64,000 bases of DNA from Leucocoprinus leucothites (lineage: Eukaryota; Basidiomycota; Agaricomycetes; Agaricales; Agaricaceae), in NCBI GenBank assembly GCA_013368445.1, contig JAACJO010000007.1, forward strand, positions 930,001-994,000. The letters are read 5' to 3'. The notes beneath the pieces are model-generated. The model did not search any database. It was not told where the DNA came from and was given only the letters and a program-made list of their open reading frames with translations. Position numbers and translations under genes: made by a program. Positions 39,462 through 51,535 of this stretch are shown in pieces. Position 1 is the first letter of the stretch, and every line of letters starts with the position of its first letter.

Positions 39462-41860
39462 TCAATCCAGTTTTATGCGCCAAATCGACGTAGGGAGTGC
39501 TGAAGACCATCAGCAAAGAAGAATATAAGAGAACGAGAAAAAGCTGACCTTGAAGCTTCCTCGCAGTGGGAATAATGAATGCCACTAGGAAGACGAGCCC
39601 GAAGAGCATGCAAATGGCAGATACGACGTAGTATCCATCTGTTTCCGTAATGCATTCCCCGTTTATATCCTTGCAAAGAGCTTTGCCGTGCTCGGAAACA
39701 CATTCAGAAGCTGTGAATTGAATGGAATTTAATGATATACGACCTGCGTATTCAGGCAACTGACCTTGTACTGCAAGCTCCACTCCACTCTCAGTGACAT
39801 GGCAGGTTGCGACACTGAAGAGATCGACACCTTTCAAATTCCTCAGATAATCGAAGTGACAGAAAGCGAAGTCCAGTCTGACCTTTTAGAACGAACCATT
39901 TTGGCCAAGTTCCTCCCATGTTGGTAAAGGTATTCAAAAGCTTCGGCGATATGTGAGTAACTGCCTCAGAAAATAACATGGTGTCACATACTGTCATGTA
40001 AGTTCCGCCGATTAACGGATCAGAAATGCGAGTATGGAATGCTGAGATGCCGACAAACTGCACCGTTCTGCTAGCGTGTCAGTCAAGGTGCGATAGGGCT
40101 TTGGATGACTGCCTCACGAGGAAAATGATGATAGGACAGTGTGAACGACGATAAAGGCAAAAAATCCAAATGAGTATGGGGGCGTAGGGAACCAATAAAC
40201 AATCAGTGTCGCGACAAGCCCCAGACCTAATCGCGGCCAAAAGGCCCAAATCCATGGCTTGAGTGGTCTATCTCCTCTTGACCAGCTTGCGGTCAACCAG
40301 CCGCCAAGAATTTGGAATGGGAAATCTATGAGGACAGCGGCAGCGAGGTCTTCCCTCTTGAAACCTTTCTCGATCATTTTAAGTGAAGTCGCGGCATCAT
40401 TAGCAGCGAAACCAATTTTCGCAAAGAAGTGCATGATAATGAGCAGTTGCACGTCTACTCTTATGTCAATGACAACTCATCCACTTGAATCAAAATAACG
40501 TACGTTTGAGTTTACAAATTGACCAAATCGTTTTATAAACACCAGTAATGCTCATATCTGCTTCACTTGCCGGCTCCTTGTCCTATAAATGGCCGGTAGG
40601 TGACTGTTCGAAAATGAACAAAGGGGGGGAAACAGACCTCTTTCTTGAAGAAGAGCAGCCAAAAAGTTACCATATAGCATATGGCACTCCAAAACTTCAG
40701 ATAAGCGCTCAATGTCAGCCTTGGGAAGCCCCACTTCTCGGCGAAGCTCTCGCTATTCAGCGCCAGGAAGACCGTGAAGGAGGCGAAGAAACCAGTGTTC
40801 AGCCCAATCGTTTGACATGTCGATGCATAGGACAAGCTGTCCTGGGATAGGAGAGTGAGCGCCCAGCCTAGAAATGGATGAGTTAAACAGTGTGTTTCGG
40901 GAGGTGAAACGCCCTAACCGTCGACCGCGATATCTGATGCCATGTCAGAAACCTTATACTGAAATACTGAAAGATCCTTACCTTGGGTAGCAGAAAACAA
41001 AACAAGCGATGTAAACACGATAGTGAGCTCCGTAACGTTGTTGGCGGGCTAGATGGGAATCATAAACGAGGTTTAAAGACAGGAGAAATGCAGCCTCACA
41101 TCATCCATGAGCTTCTGTACGTTCAGGGAGATATATAACATGAGCGTTCCAACGATCAGCTGCATGGGAATTATCCAAGATTTTCTCCGTCCGACAGATT
41201 TGAAGAATACTGAGTCTACAATAGGCGACCATAGCAGTTTAAGTGAATAAGGATAACTCGACAGCGCAAAAGTCGCGAGTTGAGAATAAGATAAGTGTTC
41301 TTTGAGAAGGAAAGGAATAGAGCCTGAATAGAAGGAATATTCAGCATTACTAGACGGGTATGTTTGCATGTTGACATGAGGCGTACCAAGAGCAAGTCCA
41401 AGCTGAATAGTGAGGCACTCAGTTATGGGAGGTAAATTGGAAGAATTTGCGTATTTTCGTACCGGAACACCTTGAATTAGGTCTGTTGACGTCAGGTCAC
41501 CTGCAGATAACGAACATTATATCGAAACGTACAAAGTATACACAGTAGCACCATTGCCCGTTTGTCCTTCGTCGACATGGGCTTCTTCCCCGCGCTACGG
41601 GGAGGTAGGACATCATCCTCCAAGCCTTGCCCAGCCTGTCGTCGCTCGTCCTCCCCCAATAAGCTCAGCTCTACATCTTCTTCCACATCTTCGATTTCAC
41701 GAGGAATCTTGGGTGTACGTGGAGAGATATGAATACTATGCAGTGACGAAGAGACGGCCATAGGTTCCTTCGGGGACTTGTCTCTCATCGCCTTGTTCGA
41801 AACACCGTTCGCGTGTACCGCTGGACTGAGGTTTTTCTCCACTTTCCGCTTCCTCGGCAT
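39462..41860 (-). CDS. Acetyl-CoA transporter (SLC33A1/AT-1 type, MFS-like)
   Basis: Multi-pass membrane protein expected to carry acetyl-CoA across an internal membrane (ER/Golgi in animals). ATG at 41858-41860 gives MPRKRKVEKN, followed by a hydrophilic cytosolic N-terminus. Membrane part: YPSSNAEYSFYSGSIPFLLK, YSQLATFALSSYPYSLK, LLWSPIVDSVFFKSVGRRKS (conserved in this family), SWIIPMQLIVGTLMLYISL, then NDAATSLKMIEKGF, KREDLAAAVLIDFPFQILGG and the last helices VVSAICMLFGLVFLVAFIIP. After a 47 nt intron the C-terminus reads ALPTSIWRIKLD and stops at 39462-39464. About eight introns. SPIVDS and FGRRKSW-like motifs and the overall layout are typical; substrate is from family knowledge. Confidence 0.82.
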
Positions 41861-42656
41861 GCAAGTCGGTTCGGGTATTCACACGCAACGCGAGTGATAG
41901 ATTGGGAGAAACTTGCTGGCAAGGGTGCTAGTCAAGTTCAGCCACCACGTGGGCGCGGACGTGTCCCGTTCCGCATTCGATCATCCCAAATTTACCATCA
42001 ATCCTCTCTGATGCCTCAAGACCTCACGCCCCAGCGGACCTCTCTAGCACCATGAAACCGTCTAGTAATCTGAAGCAAGATCAGGAGCCCTATGACTTTC
42101 ACCAAATCAGTTGTGTCATCCATATCGTGTCACAGTCGTCCAGAAACACTCTCCCACTGATTGACTGATCACTGGTGATACCGGAGCTCTCCCCGGTGGG
42201 CGCCGCGAGCATGTTGACAACATTTGGCTTTGTGGCGGTTGAAGCGTCAACATTATGAAGGTCTTGAATTGAACGCCGCTGGCTGTTTCTTTCCGCAAGC
42301 ATAATCGACGATGAGCAGAAACTTCGTAAATTCCGCTTGAATAGCCTCAGGGCTCAAGCATTGTCCCTCAGTCAACTCTGTACACCTATTACAATACAGA
42401 TGGCGTTCAGGTACAACAAGTTACGGACGCTTCGTACTTGTGTAGTACTGGGTGGCTAGTAGACAACTCCTAAACTGGATGTGTTCTTTCTCAATCTGGA
42501 ATATGAAACCTTTTCGCCGCATCTTCATTACCTTGTCTTGGACGCGCCGCTGCATCTTCCGGTGTCAGTATGACGAGGACGTCCCTATCGAAATCCTTTG
42601 AGATCTAGAAAAGCTATAAGTATGAACTGTTGACGCTCAGGACCTCAACCACTACA
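41861..42656. other. Divergent intergenic region between the acetyl-CoA transporter and a P450 gene
   Basis: 796 bp. Promoter-proximal CACGTG at 41946. A 67-codon open frame at 42302-42099 (minus) has no recognisable features, no C-terminal CaaX box and no splice context, so I do not call it a gene. Confidence 0.4.
41946..41951. promoter_or_regulatory. Palindromic CACGTG element upstream of the acetyl-CoA transporter
   Basis: Perfect CACGTG 86 bp upstream of the ATG at 41860, in an otherwise GC-rich short stretch. Confidence 0.4.
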
Positions 42657-44702
42657 ATGCTATCCACACTCCTTTACAAGCTCTGCTTGTTTTCTTGCGG
42701 TATCGTACTCACCATATTTATTCGTTTCGTACATGATTTGGTCATTTCACGACTTCTTCTCAGTCCAATCCCCGGTCCTAAGTCAACCTCATTTATCTGG
42801 GGCGAGGAGTGGAAGCTTTACACTCGACCACCTGGTCAGCCCTACATGGAATGGCACAGACAGTACGGCCCAGTCACAAAATTTAGGGGCGCTTTTGGAG
42901 TATGTTTGCTCTCGTTCATTCTCTGGCTTTTACCTTATGTTTTCAGCGTCAAGTCGTTTCTATCACAGACCATCGGGCCATTTCTTTCATTCTCGGAGAG
43001 AACACATACCTCTTCCCGAAGGCTAAAGGTGTCCGCGCCTGGTTCAAGGCTACTCTAGGGAAAGGTATTCTGTGGGTTGAGGGTAGGTAATCTCACTCAC
43101 GTTCTGGTGTGTTCTCATCATCCACCAGGCAAGGAAGCACACGAACGTCAACGAAAGTTGTTAGCGCCAGCCCTCAGGTAGGTTGAGGTTGACTGGGGAC
43201 TTCTGATTTAGCCTGACATTGTTGCCTTAGCTCGCAGGCAGTTCGTAGCTTAACCCCTATTCTCTTCGAGACGTCGTCCAAACTGGCGTCGCAGTGGATG
43301 AAGATCTTAGACAAATTGCACGTAGAAGCCGTTGAAATTGAAGTTACCGACTGGGCCGGTCGTTTCGCGTAAGAAATTGGACATCGCCTACGGTATCCCG
43401 TACTAAACAGACCCAACAGCTTAGACACCATCGGCCGCGCCGCTTTTACCTACGACTTTGACTTCCTCTCTCAAGAGAGAATTCAACCTAATTCGCTGGC
43501 AGACGTACTCGATGGCCTCACTAACAATGAGAACAAGAAATCGTCGTTCTATATGCGTGCATTGTTCTGGGTTTTTCCTCCCATTCTAAACATCGGGAAG
43601 AAGGGTGAGATGATTAGGCGCACAAAGCGTGAACTCGGTTCTATTGGATCCCGGATGTGGCACGACGCAAAAGCTCTCGGTGACGATGAAGGCCGGACTA
43701 TGATGGCGTTCATGTGTTAGTGGCCAACTAAACTATCGTTGATTTACTTTAGGCTAACTCATTCACCAGTGAAGGCAGACACGGCCGTCACCACGCCAGC
43801 TAGCAAAGGCGATGTCATTGCACAGATGCGAACCGTCATTTCTGCTGGATATGAAACCGTATCAGCAGTCGTAGCAGTAAGCGTTGTATACTGGTGCAAA
43901 TTCATACTTCGATGGCTAATGAATCGACCAGTGGATGCTTTATGAGCTTGCAAGTCATCCTCAAGTACAGGAAGAGATCCGCCGTGAAGTACAGCGTGTA
44001 CAATGCCACTCAATCGACGCCATCAATGAACAGTGTCCACTCCTTGACAGTGCACTCAAGGAGACCCTCCGTCTCCACCCCGCCATTTTAGAAAACCATC
44101 ATGAGGTGGGTTCTATTTTTCTATTAAAAGTTCTAAGCTTAGTTCCCTACCTAAATTTCTTAAACCAGACCTCCGAGACCATCAGTATCCCACTTGAAGA
44201 GCCGATACCGGGTACTAAGGATACCCATGTGATTATTCCCGAAGGCACCCTCCTTGCTATACCCCTCAATGTCGTTCACCAGGACCCGGAGGTCTGGGGA
44301 CCAGATGCTCATATCTTCCGTCCCGAGCGCTGGTTGGAAAGAAAGAGGAGCCAAATTCGCCACAAGCATGAACTTCTCACCTTTAGTGAAGGGTAAGCGA
44401 CAGTCCGCCCACCCTGTCAGTTCCATGAATTCACTGACGCAAATGGTATGGGCGATGCAGTCCTCGAGTTTGTATTGGCAAGAATTTCGCAATGGCCGAG
44501 ATTAAGGTGAGTATCTGATGATAGTCCCACACCCCGCCCACGACCTCGAGCTGACGCTAAATAGGTTCTAGTGGTCACCCTTCTCCGACAGTTCTCATTT
44601 AGCTGTCAGCACGAAATTGAAGCTTTCCAAAGTTTCGTCATTCGACCTCGTATTAGGGGCCAAGGGCCGAGCTCCTTGCCCCTCCTCGTTCGTAGATTAT
44701 GA
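42657..44702 (+). CDS. Cytochrome P450 monooxygenase (family not assigned)
   Basis: Membrane-anchored heme monooxygenase. ATG at 42657; N-terminal anchor LLYKLCLFSCGIVLTIFIRF, then the Pro-rich hinge LSPIPGPKS. Visible: KGILWVEGKEAHERQRKLLAPALS (C-helix WxxxR region), VISAGYETVSAVVA (I-helix AGxET), LKETLRLHP (ExxR), IFRPERW (PERF-like), and heme loop FSEGPRVCIGKNFAMAEIK with the cysteine ligand; the loop is split by an intron after FSEG. Stop at 44700-44702. About eight introns. It resembles the large fungal CYP groups with CYP4-like features that handle lipids or xenobiotics; substrate cannot be told. It lies tail to tail with ERG5, 233 bp apart. Confidence 0.88.
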
Positions 44703-44935
44703 TTTCAGATACCATGAATTCCAAACTATATCCTTTTGCCAGAGACCGTTCCTACTTATATACAGACCATTTAAATAAACCGTCTTTGAACAGATCCATC
44801 CGCAATAAAGAAGTATCATTACGTCGACAAATTTATTAAGCAGCACACTCATCATGATCTCGTGGAAAAGGTAAACGAATAATATAACCAAATTCTGCCA
44901 GAGGAACAATGATAGGGAGTTCTTAAAACGACATT

Positions 44936-46731
44936 TCAGGCATGAGTACGAGGGGAGAGCTTCAGATGACAGCCATCCTTGGGGAAGATCGTAGCAATGA
45001 TCCTGGAATTAAGGTTGAGTATTTGAATTCAGGCATTGGTAAAAGTGACGTACTCGACTTTCTCACTGAGAGGTGTGGCCTCATGCTGGAAGTTCATCAT
45101 AGTGACAGCAGTGGCCAACACAAGAGCAATGTTCATCTGAGCATATTCCAGACCAATACACTTATGAGGACCACTGCCGAAGACGAGATAGTTTTTGGGA
45201 TTCGAGTTGGCTGAGCCCCTCTGATCAAGCCATCGTTCAGGATAGAAGGCCTCTGGGTTAGGATAGACCTCGGAGTCATGGAGAGAGTTGTAGAATGATG
45301 GGATAACCATGCTGCCGGCTGGAACTGTGTAGTTTTCGGAGATCGGGAAAGGCTTTTTGCATTTGTATGGGACCTGTCGGAAAAGGAAAGAGAATTACTA
45401 CAAAGAGAAACATCGTTGCAATAAACGAGACACATACCATGGTCACAGGGGGTTTGACGCGCATGCTCTCCTTCACCACAGCTTGCAGATAAACCATGTC
45501 ATCCATTTGCTCAAGAGTGATAGGGTCCTCATAGTTGCCCATACGGACACGTTCTTGCTCCTTCCTGACCTTAGCCAAAATCTCAGGGTTGTCGGCAAGA
45601 TGCTGGAAGCCGTAGATCAGGCCACTGCTCATAGCATCTTGAGAAGCGAAAAGGAAGGAAAACACGACTTGAGCCATCTCGTAATCGCTGAAATCCTTCC
45701 TGCCCTTGTAACCCGGTTCCGCCATAATGGAGACCCACTCGTCCAACATGCATTCCGATTGTCCACCCTCAGCCATAGCGATCTTGCTCTTCTTGGCAGC
45801 GAGCTCAAGCCAGTGCATAACCAACTTGCGCGCCTGTATGGCTTTATAAACTTTCGTGCCAGGGAGAGGGATGGGAAAGTTGACGAGTTCAAGTGATTGG
45901 GTTATGAACCAGTACTTGCTATTGATCTCTTCCACAGCGGAATCCGGAATATGGTAACCACAGAAAACGCGAAGCGACGTTTCCATGTTCATGTGGCGGG
46001 CCGTCATCATGATCGGTTTGGCGGAAGGATCGGCAGCAGCCTCTTTCAACCACCTGGTCATATGCTTGCGGGCAACTGTCTCCTGAAGTCCGAGATAGAT
46101 GCTTACGGTACTTTAGTCCAAGTATAGGAAACAGGTGTGAAAACTTACCCAAGGGCCTTGCGAGTGAAAAGTAGATTCAGAACTTTCCGGTAGTCAACAT
46201 GGTCCTTTCCAGTCAGGAAGACCCTGGCAGTGCGTTAATTCCAAAGTACGAGAGCGGCTAAAGAGATCCTTACCAATTGTCGCTACCAATGACAAGCTTG
46301 CCAGAATGAACCAATGCGGGCTCAGCGTACATAGGTGAGTTGAGAATTTTGCGTGAATATTCGTTTGATGAGGCCATCACAATGAAACTGCCATTGGGTC
46401 AGCGAACGGTTTGCAAAAGAACGCGAGACGCGTCTTACATATTGAAAACGCTGACGGCACTGAGAGGTCCTGAATCCCACTGTCTTTTGTAGTTTTCCAT
46501 GGTGGGCTTTGTGGAGTCTGCAAACCGTCCGATGATAGGTATTGCCCATGTGTCACCAGGAAGATGGCGTTTTTTGTACCTCCAAACTGCCTGTTCTAAC
46601 GCGAGAAGACCACCGACGATGGCAGCAGTCGTGTAGAGCCAACTCATGGAGCCGCTTTGAGCAGTAGAGGTAACTTGGGATGAGGTAGCATTGTAAAGAG
46701 CAGTGGTAGCGGCCTTGAATTCAAGACTCAT
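44936..46731 (-). CDS. ERG5: Sterol C-22 desaturase, CYP61 (ERG5)
   Basis: P450 of ergosterol synthesis that introduces the C22-23 double bond. ATG at 46731 (MSLEFKAATTALYNA), a single membrane anchor near AAIVGGLLALEQAVW, then RHLPGDTWAIPIIGRF. Diagnostic stretches: FLTGKDHVDYRKVLNLLFTR, ETSLRVFCGYHIPD, FSFLFASQDAMSSGL (I-helix), YLQAVVKESMRVKPPVTM (ExxR), VPYKCKKPFPISENYTVPAG, FYPERWLDQ, LVFGSGPHKCIGLEYAQ (heme Cys), and the typical C-terminus VEIIATIFPKDGCHLKLSPR. Stop at 44936-44938. Few introns compared with its neighbours; the last join restores IIATIFPK exactly. Confidence 0.93.
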
Positions 46732-47019
46732 TTTGCAAAACACGGGAAGGAATGTGGACTCGAAGTAACCAGACTCGCTCAAGTAATTTCCAGGATGACA
46801 CCACTCACCCAACATTTCTTTCTTTCAGCCAATCATCTCGCGTGAGAACTCAGTTCCTTGTTGAGTGTGCCGTACACAGGGAACTGAATGGTTGAATCCT
46901 ATGTAATGCTCTCAGCCTCTCTGCTGCACGTCTCTGTTAACGTCGAACCATATTTTTTGCCCCCATGCCTATTAGTACCGTAAAAATGGACCACCTTCAT
47001 TTCTCCTAGCATTCCTGGT
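46732..47019. other. Gap upstream of ERG5
   Basis: 288 bp between the ERG5 start and the stop of the small gene at 47020, both minus strand. It must contain the ERG5 promoter. No distinct sterol-response or TATA motif stands out to me. Confidence 0.35.
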
Positions 47020-47350
47020 TTATTCCCAACCAAGGATCTTTGCCTGGCGTGCTTCCCTCTGCGCAGCCTGTGAATTCTCTGCTTCTGCGGAACACGACTA
47101 CTATCAGATTTAAATTGACTAGGATGGAGCTAATGCAGAATGCGAACCAAGAATGATCAGAGTTGGTTGAGCTCAAACTACTTACGGTCATCTCATACTC
47201 CGTCCAACGCCGTTTACCATATCGTTTGTTAGCTAGAAAACCCAACGCTTCCTGAGGCTCCGCCTTGTCACGGCCCCGCAGAAGAAAACCCAAGATAGTG
47301 GCTCTAATAGTCGGGAAGGTTTCGCGCGGCTTGATGGTTTTGCCAATCAC
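47020..47350 (-). CDS. Small unrecognised protein gene (5' end uncertain)
   Basis: Two exons are supported: one from 47350 or further upstream to 47182, and one 47084-47020. The joined reading runs KPRETFPTIRATILGFLLRG, then KAEPQEALGFLANKRYGKRR, WTEYEMTVKAENSQAAQREA and RQAKILGWE with stop TAA at 47020-47022. It is about 75 residues, basic and charged, with a helix-like end rich in Ala/Glu/Gln. The intron (GTAGTT to CCGCAG, 97 nt) is chosen because it alone gives a compact ending; reading through the splice site is also open. There is no in-frame ATG before 47350 and a TGA sits just upstream, so a short 5' exon is probably missing. A candidate ATG frame (MSTYKSASVFPLSKLG) lies at 47579 downwards. 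I do not recognise the family; a small mitochondrial protein is possible. Confidence 0.45.
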
Positions 47351-47644
47351 TCATGGCAGTCCGTTGAATCACACCTTCACTGCCTAGTGAGACGATATTG
47401 CACCTGTGTCCTTAATTATAGTCCACGTTACTAAGTGTTCATCGAGCGCGTGGATATATCAATAGATGCAGGCGCGATGTAGGTCAGGTAATGTTGCTCC
47501 ACTTCTGCGGAGAAGTTCGCCGTTAGCTTTGGGCCTAATTTCGAAAGGGGAAAGACGCTGGCGCTTTTGTAGGTTGACATCGTAAGCAGAAACCCATCAA
47601 CCTCCACTTATTCTCGAACTTGAGATGCTCACCCCGGGATAGAC

Positions 47645-48956
47645 ATGCACCCTACCCTTCCTTTCGTTCATCTCTTGATCGCTCTTTTTCCTTTGCTCTC
47701 GCAGACGGCACTGGTGAATGTTACTGTTGATGACTCGGGCTCCGATCCTATTACCGGCTACACCATCTCATATACACCAGTCGGAGGATGGAAGACAGGG
47801 AAGGCATGTGGCGACTGTACAGCCCAGCCGTCTCCATCGTTGTTCTACCGGGGAACCTGGCATGATAGCACCGTATGTCCAAGAATTTATCTTTCCCTGA
47901 ATCTTATAGACCACTCAGCGTGTACTCAGTTCAACAAAGATCCCGGCAGTAACGATGTACCAAACCAACCTTTACTGGCTCAATTCACATTTAGCGGTAT
48001 GTCCAGTCAATCGTATAGTTTTCCTGGCTATAATCTTGCTGCTTAGGCACTGCGCTCTATGTCTTCTGTGTACTTGCACACCAAACTGATCACCCCTCGG
48101 GATTGAGTGATATGACTTTCTCGATAAATGGGACAATTATCGGCACATTCATGAAGCCAGCACCAGGAACCAATGGCTTCGATCCCAACGTGACGGTCTT
48201 TCACTCAACTTCACTTCCTCAAGGCCGTCACGATCTCGTAATTCAGAATGGACATGTCAACGGTCCAAAATCTCTCATGTTGTTGGATGCAATAGCTTAC
48301 ACGTGAGGCCTTGAATGATACAGCAATGAAATCATCCTCGCTGACATATGACCAGCTATGATAATGGCACCGGCAATTCAGGTGGAGAAAACACAGAGCC
48401 CTCATCCTCCCCTTTAGGCGCAATCTTGGGAGGTGTCCTCGGCGGCCTTGCACTGCTTCTTGTGGCTGCATTTGCTTTCCTTTACTGGCGGCGTAGACGG
48501 CACAATTTAAAAGAACAAAATGTGGTCTCCCGACCAGTCCCGTTTGTAGCCTCTGAATCAATAGCGCTTCACGCTGATTCATCTTATCACGGAGGCAACA
48601 ATGGTCCGGGTATACGAGAATTCAACCCTTATGCCTCACCGGTTATAGAATCATACGACACCAGTCACCCTTCAGCACCTCCACTAACCGAGACGGTGCA
48701 ATACTCCCTCGTACAAGGTCAGCACCGACTTCACCCAAGTCTCAAGGCAACGTCTTCAAGCGACGTACCAGGTCCATCCTCGACATTTTCTGCTCTCGTT
48801 TCTACTTCAGCCACTGAATCAAACTCAAGCTCCAGTCGCATGGGAAGAGGGTATTTAGAGGAACCGCCTGCCTATGAATACCAAGCCAGCGAAGCCACAA
48901 TCGCAACCTCCAGTGCAGATAGCCGCGCACGCTTTTACCAGCACTCAAAACAATAA
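47645..48956 (+). CDS. Single-pass membrane protein with lumenal/extracellular beta-type domain and PPAY tail
   Basis: Basidiomycete-type type I membrane protein of unknown function. Signal peptide MHPTLPFVHLLIALFPLLSQ, then an ectodomain with VNVTVDDSGSDPITGYTISY, FYRGTWHDST, SNDVPNQPLLAQFTFSGTAL, DMTFSINGTIIGTF and GPKSLMLLDAIAYT, several N-glycosylation sequons, a Gly/Ser-rich stalk, one membrane span (LGGLALLLVAAFAFLYW) with a basic RRRRH stop-transfer, and a Ser-rich cytosolic tail of about 140 residues ending in KQ. The tail contains EEPPAYEY at 48858-48881, a PY motif of the kind bound by WW domains of Nedd4/Rsp5 ligases. Three or four introns. Next to a second membrane protein with the same motif and a decayed relative of itself. 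Confidence 0.78.
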
Positions 48957-49283
48957 TAACTATTCAGGTGTGCAAAGCTCACAAAGTTTCCTCCTACATA
49001 CTTACCAGGGTTCTTTAAAAAAAATCCTATAGCTTGACAGTTTACATTGACATCTTTCGTAATAATGCCTTTGGACTCCTTTTCTCTCTACTTCTTTAAT
49101 TTAATTTGGGTAATGTTAGAAAGTTGCAACAATTTTTTCGTGGGACTCAGCCATCGCCGAGTATCAAAATTTCGAGCTTGACGACAGCTTAGTCAGCCGT
49201 TGTAGAAAGCAGATTTTGCATGCCTGTGAGATTGATCCTGTTGCATTCGACGCCTCGGAACTCGAGTTGGACTGCATGGCTTG
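48957..49283. other. Gap between the two PPAY membrane protein genes
   Basis: 327 bp between tandem plus-strand genes. AT-rich 3' UTR-like DNA up to about 49140, then a more mixed stretch before the next ATG. No clear promoter motif. Confidence 0.35.
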
Positions 49284-51060
49284 ATGATTATGCACGGCCC
49301 CAAAATAGGTTTTTATGGTATACTTGGATATTTGGCATGGGCTGCTCCAGTCCCTCATTTTCCCAAGTTCACAGTGACAGTACCTTCTCACCTAGACCCT
49401 CACCGAGAGTGGACGCGCGACGCGAGGAGTTTGTCAGCACCACTGATCCTTGGTTCAGCTTTGTTCACTCTCATAAAGACCGGGACCCGTAGACCATGTC
49501 AACCAATACAGTGAGCCGTCCCATTACGCTTGACGTTGGATGGTCAGAACTCATATCTCAGCCTGACGACCCTCAACAGTCATTAAGTACGCTGGTCCAC
49601 TGATCAGGTTATGCAATAGCGGCTTGACAACTGTACTTAGCCCTGGATCCTAAAGTGATTGCTTCTGGCTTTGCCAATGATGGCCAAGACAGTCCCGCTG
49701 ACGGTCGGTTCTTTGCGCTAGATTGACATTCTGGCTAAAAGCTCACGCAACTGGTGCTTCATACGAAGGACAAGTGGCATCTCTTACCTCGACTAATAAT
49801 TTCATCAATTTTTGCTCGACCGTGCCCAACCTGCCTATAACCAATGGAGCATCCCTCATCAGCGGCTCTTGTAATCCAGCGCCAATGGGTGTTTTGCCCT
49901 CTTCCGACAACATCCCGTCATGCAAATTCACTTTCCCCAGGCACTTGGATGTCTTGCGAACTAATCAAGCCTTCATTGTCGAGCTGTCTGTTTTAAATTT
50001 CAACTCCGAGCCCGTCCAGGCTAATAAGGACAAAAATTTCCTGTCTGCACCCCAACAGCTTAACGAAGATGGTCTCATCGTTGGCTATGTGGGTATTGTG
50101 ATACAAGAGATCGATTCCCTGGATTCCGTCGAGCCATTGGATCCTAGGGTGTTTGCTTTCCACAAAAGCTCGGCGCCAACTTCGTTCACCAGCCCCGATG
50201 GGACCAATGTAATCCAATTGAGCGTTGCCCAGGGACTGCCAGCTGGCACATACCGACTAACCTCATTGATGCGAACGGCAAACCATGCCCCTGTTTTATC
50301 TCCGATCTTGGCGCAGGGTTCTTCAAACGATGTAGTTTATGTAAGTCCTCAGCAACGACCTCAAGGGCTGTACACTGATGATAGCGTACAGTTCACGGTC
50401 TCTGCCTCAGGGTAAGTCTCGCGAATATCTTGTTGTTTCATTCAACATGCTGAGTTCCATAACAGACAGGCTAATATAACGACTTCTTCGGCATTACCGT
50501 CCATAGCGACGACAACAGGAATCGAGTCTGGGACGGCGACTCAACAGCCAGATGTACATCAATCATCAAGATCTGATGGCGTCATTGCAGGAGCTGTCTT
50601 GGGTTCACTAGCTGGGGCATTCATCCTGATTGGAGGAGCTGTATTCCTTTGGAAACGGAGGAGAATACGGAGGAGAATGATTACTGGCAGGTCGCAGATC
50701 CAACCGTTTCCCGCACATGAACAACGCAGTACATCGACGATATCAGCGACTATCTGGAGACAGTTTCGCCGAACGACTATCTACAAAGGTAGACAGCAAA
50801 CGGAAACCGATGAGATACCGCTTAGTTCGATGCCTTCCCATTCCCTTACGCCTCAGACACAAGAAGTTCTCTCACAAAATGGGCAACGGGTGGCCCCGGT
50901 TGCCGACGCGGCCACAATGCTCATGTTCCAAGAATTTCTGGAATCGCGACAGAGAGGGTTGAATCTTGATGAGGATGTTCCTCCAGCATATGAGGACCTC
51001 AGCACTGCAGCTCGGTCAGTGAGGCCACTGAACCCAGTCTCCAACCGCAAAAGGCGATGA
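49284..51060 (+). CDS. Basidiomycete extracellular-domain membrane protein with PPAY tail (start uncertain)
   Basis: Matches a secreted/GPI-like family of basidiomycetes whose hallmark strings are present: GFANDGQDSPAD, joined across an intron to GQVASLTSTNNFINFC, then NGASLISGSCNPAPMGVLP, VFAFHKS, LSVAQGLPAGTYRLTSL and NDVVYVS. The function of that family is unknown to me. After the ectodomain come a Ser/Thr stalk, a membrane span (VLGSLAGAFILIGGAVFLW), a basic KRRRIRRR stop and a cytosolic tail with DVPPAYEDL at 50974-51000. The ATG at 49284 begins a hydrophobic MIMHGPKIGFYGILGYLAW; a later ATG at about 49497 (MSTNTVSRPITLDVGWSEL) is in frame with the core and may be the start if the upstream part is not spliced in. 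Stop at 51058-51060. The usual form of the family lacks this tail. Confidence 0.72.
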
Positions 51061-51535
51061 TTTTAGTGTAGGAGGACCTTGTTTGCGATACCAACATCCA
51101 CACATTGTTTCAACTTCATCACCTCACTCTCTTGGCCTCCAACTTCGACGTAACGCTTGATTGGATCAATCAATCAGAAGGTGCCAAGTCCCCTGGCTAT
51201 ACTTGTGCCATAAATAACCTAGTGGCCATGTAGATATGTTTGAGGGTGTTGATGGTCCTCCTGGCTGCACTGGTCGTTTGGGGCGAGATAATCATCAGAT
51301 TTTCTCGTGTCCGTGTGCCTGAGAGGTAATAGGGGGTAATAGAAATTGAACGCTTGATTCCCAGTACGAAGCGAGGCACCAACTTTTCAACCTTTGATTC
51401 ACCACTACACGAATGAGGCCATTCCCTGTCATGACTGAACTGGTGTTCTTCTGCTTCCATACCTATGCGCGATCATATCACTCAACAAAGCGGACGCTAG
51501 TCAGGGGGAAACATCGCGTGGAACAGTTAGGAGCG

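Noticed and set aside
42099..42302. Possible pheromone-precursor-like small ORF on the minus strand
   Set aside because: No C-terminal CaaX motif and no pheromone-receptor gene nearby.
49690..49800. Apparent frameshift in the second PPAY membrane protein gene near GATTGACATTC
   Set aside because: Removing a 67 nt GT-AG intron between ADG and QVASLTSTNN restores the family sequence, so the gene is intact here.
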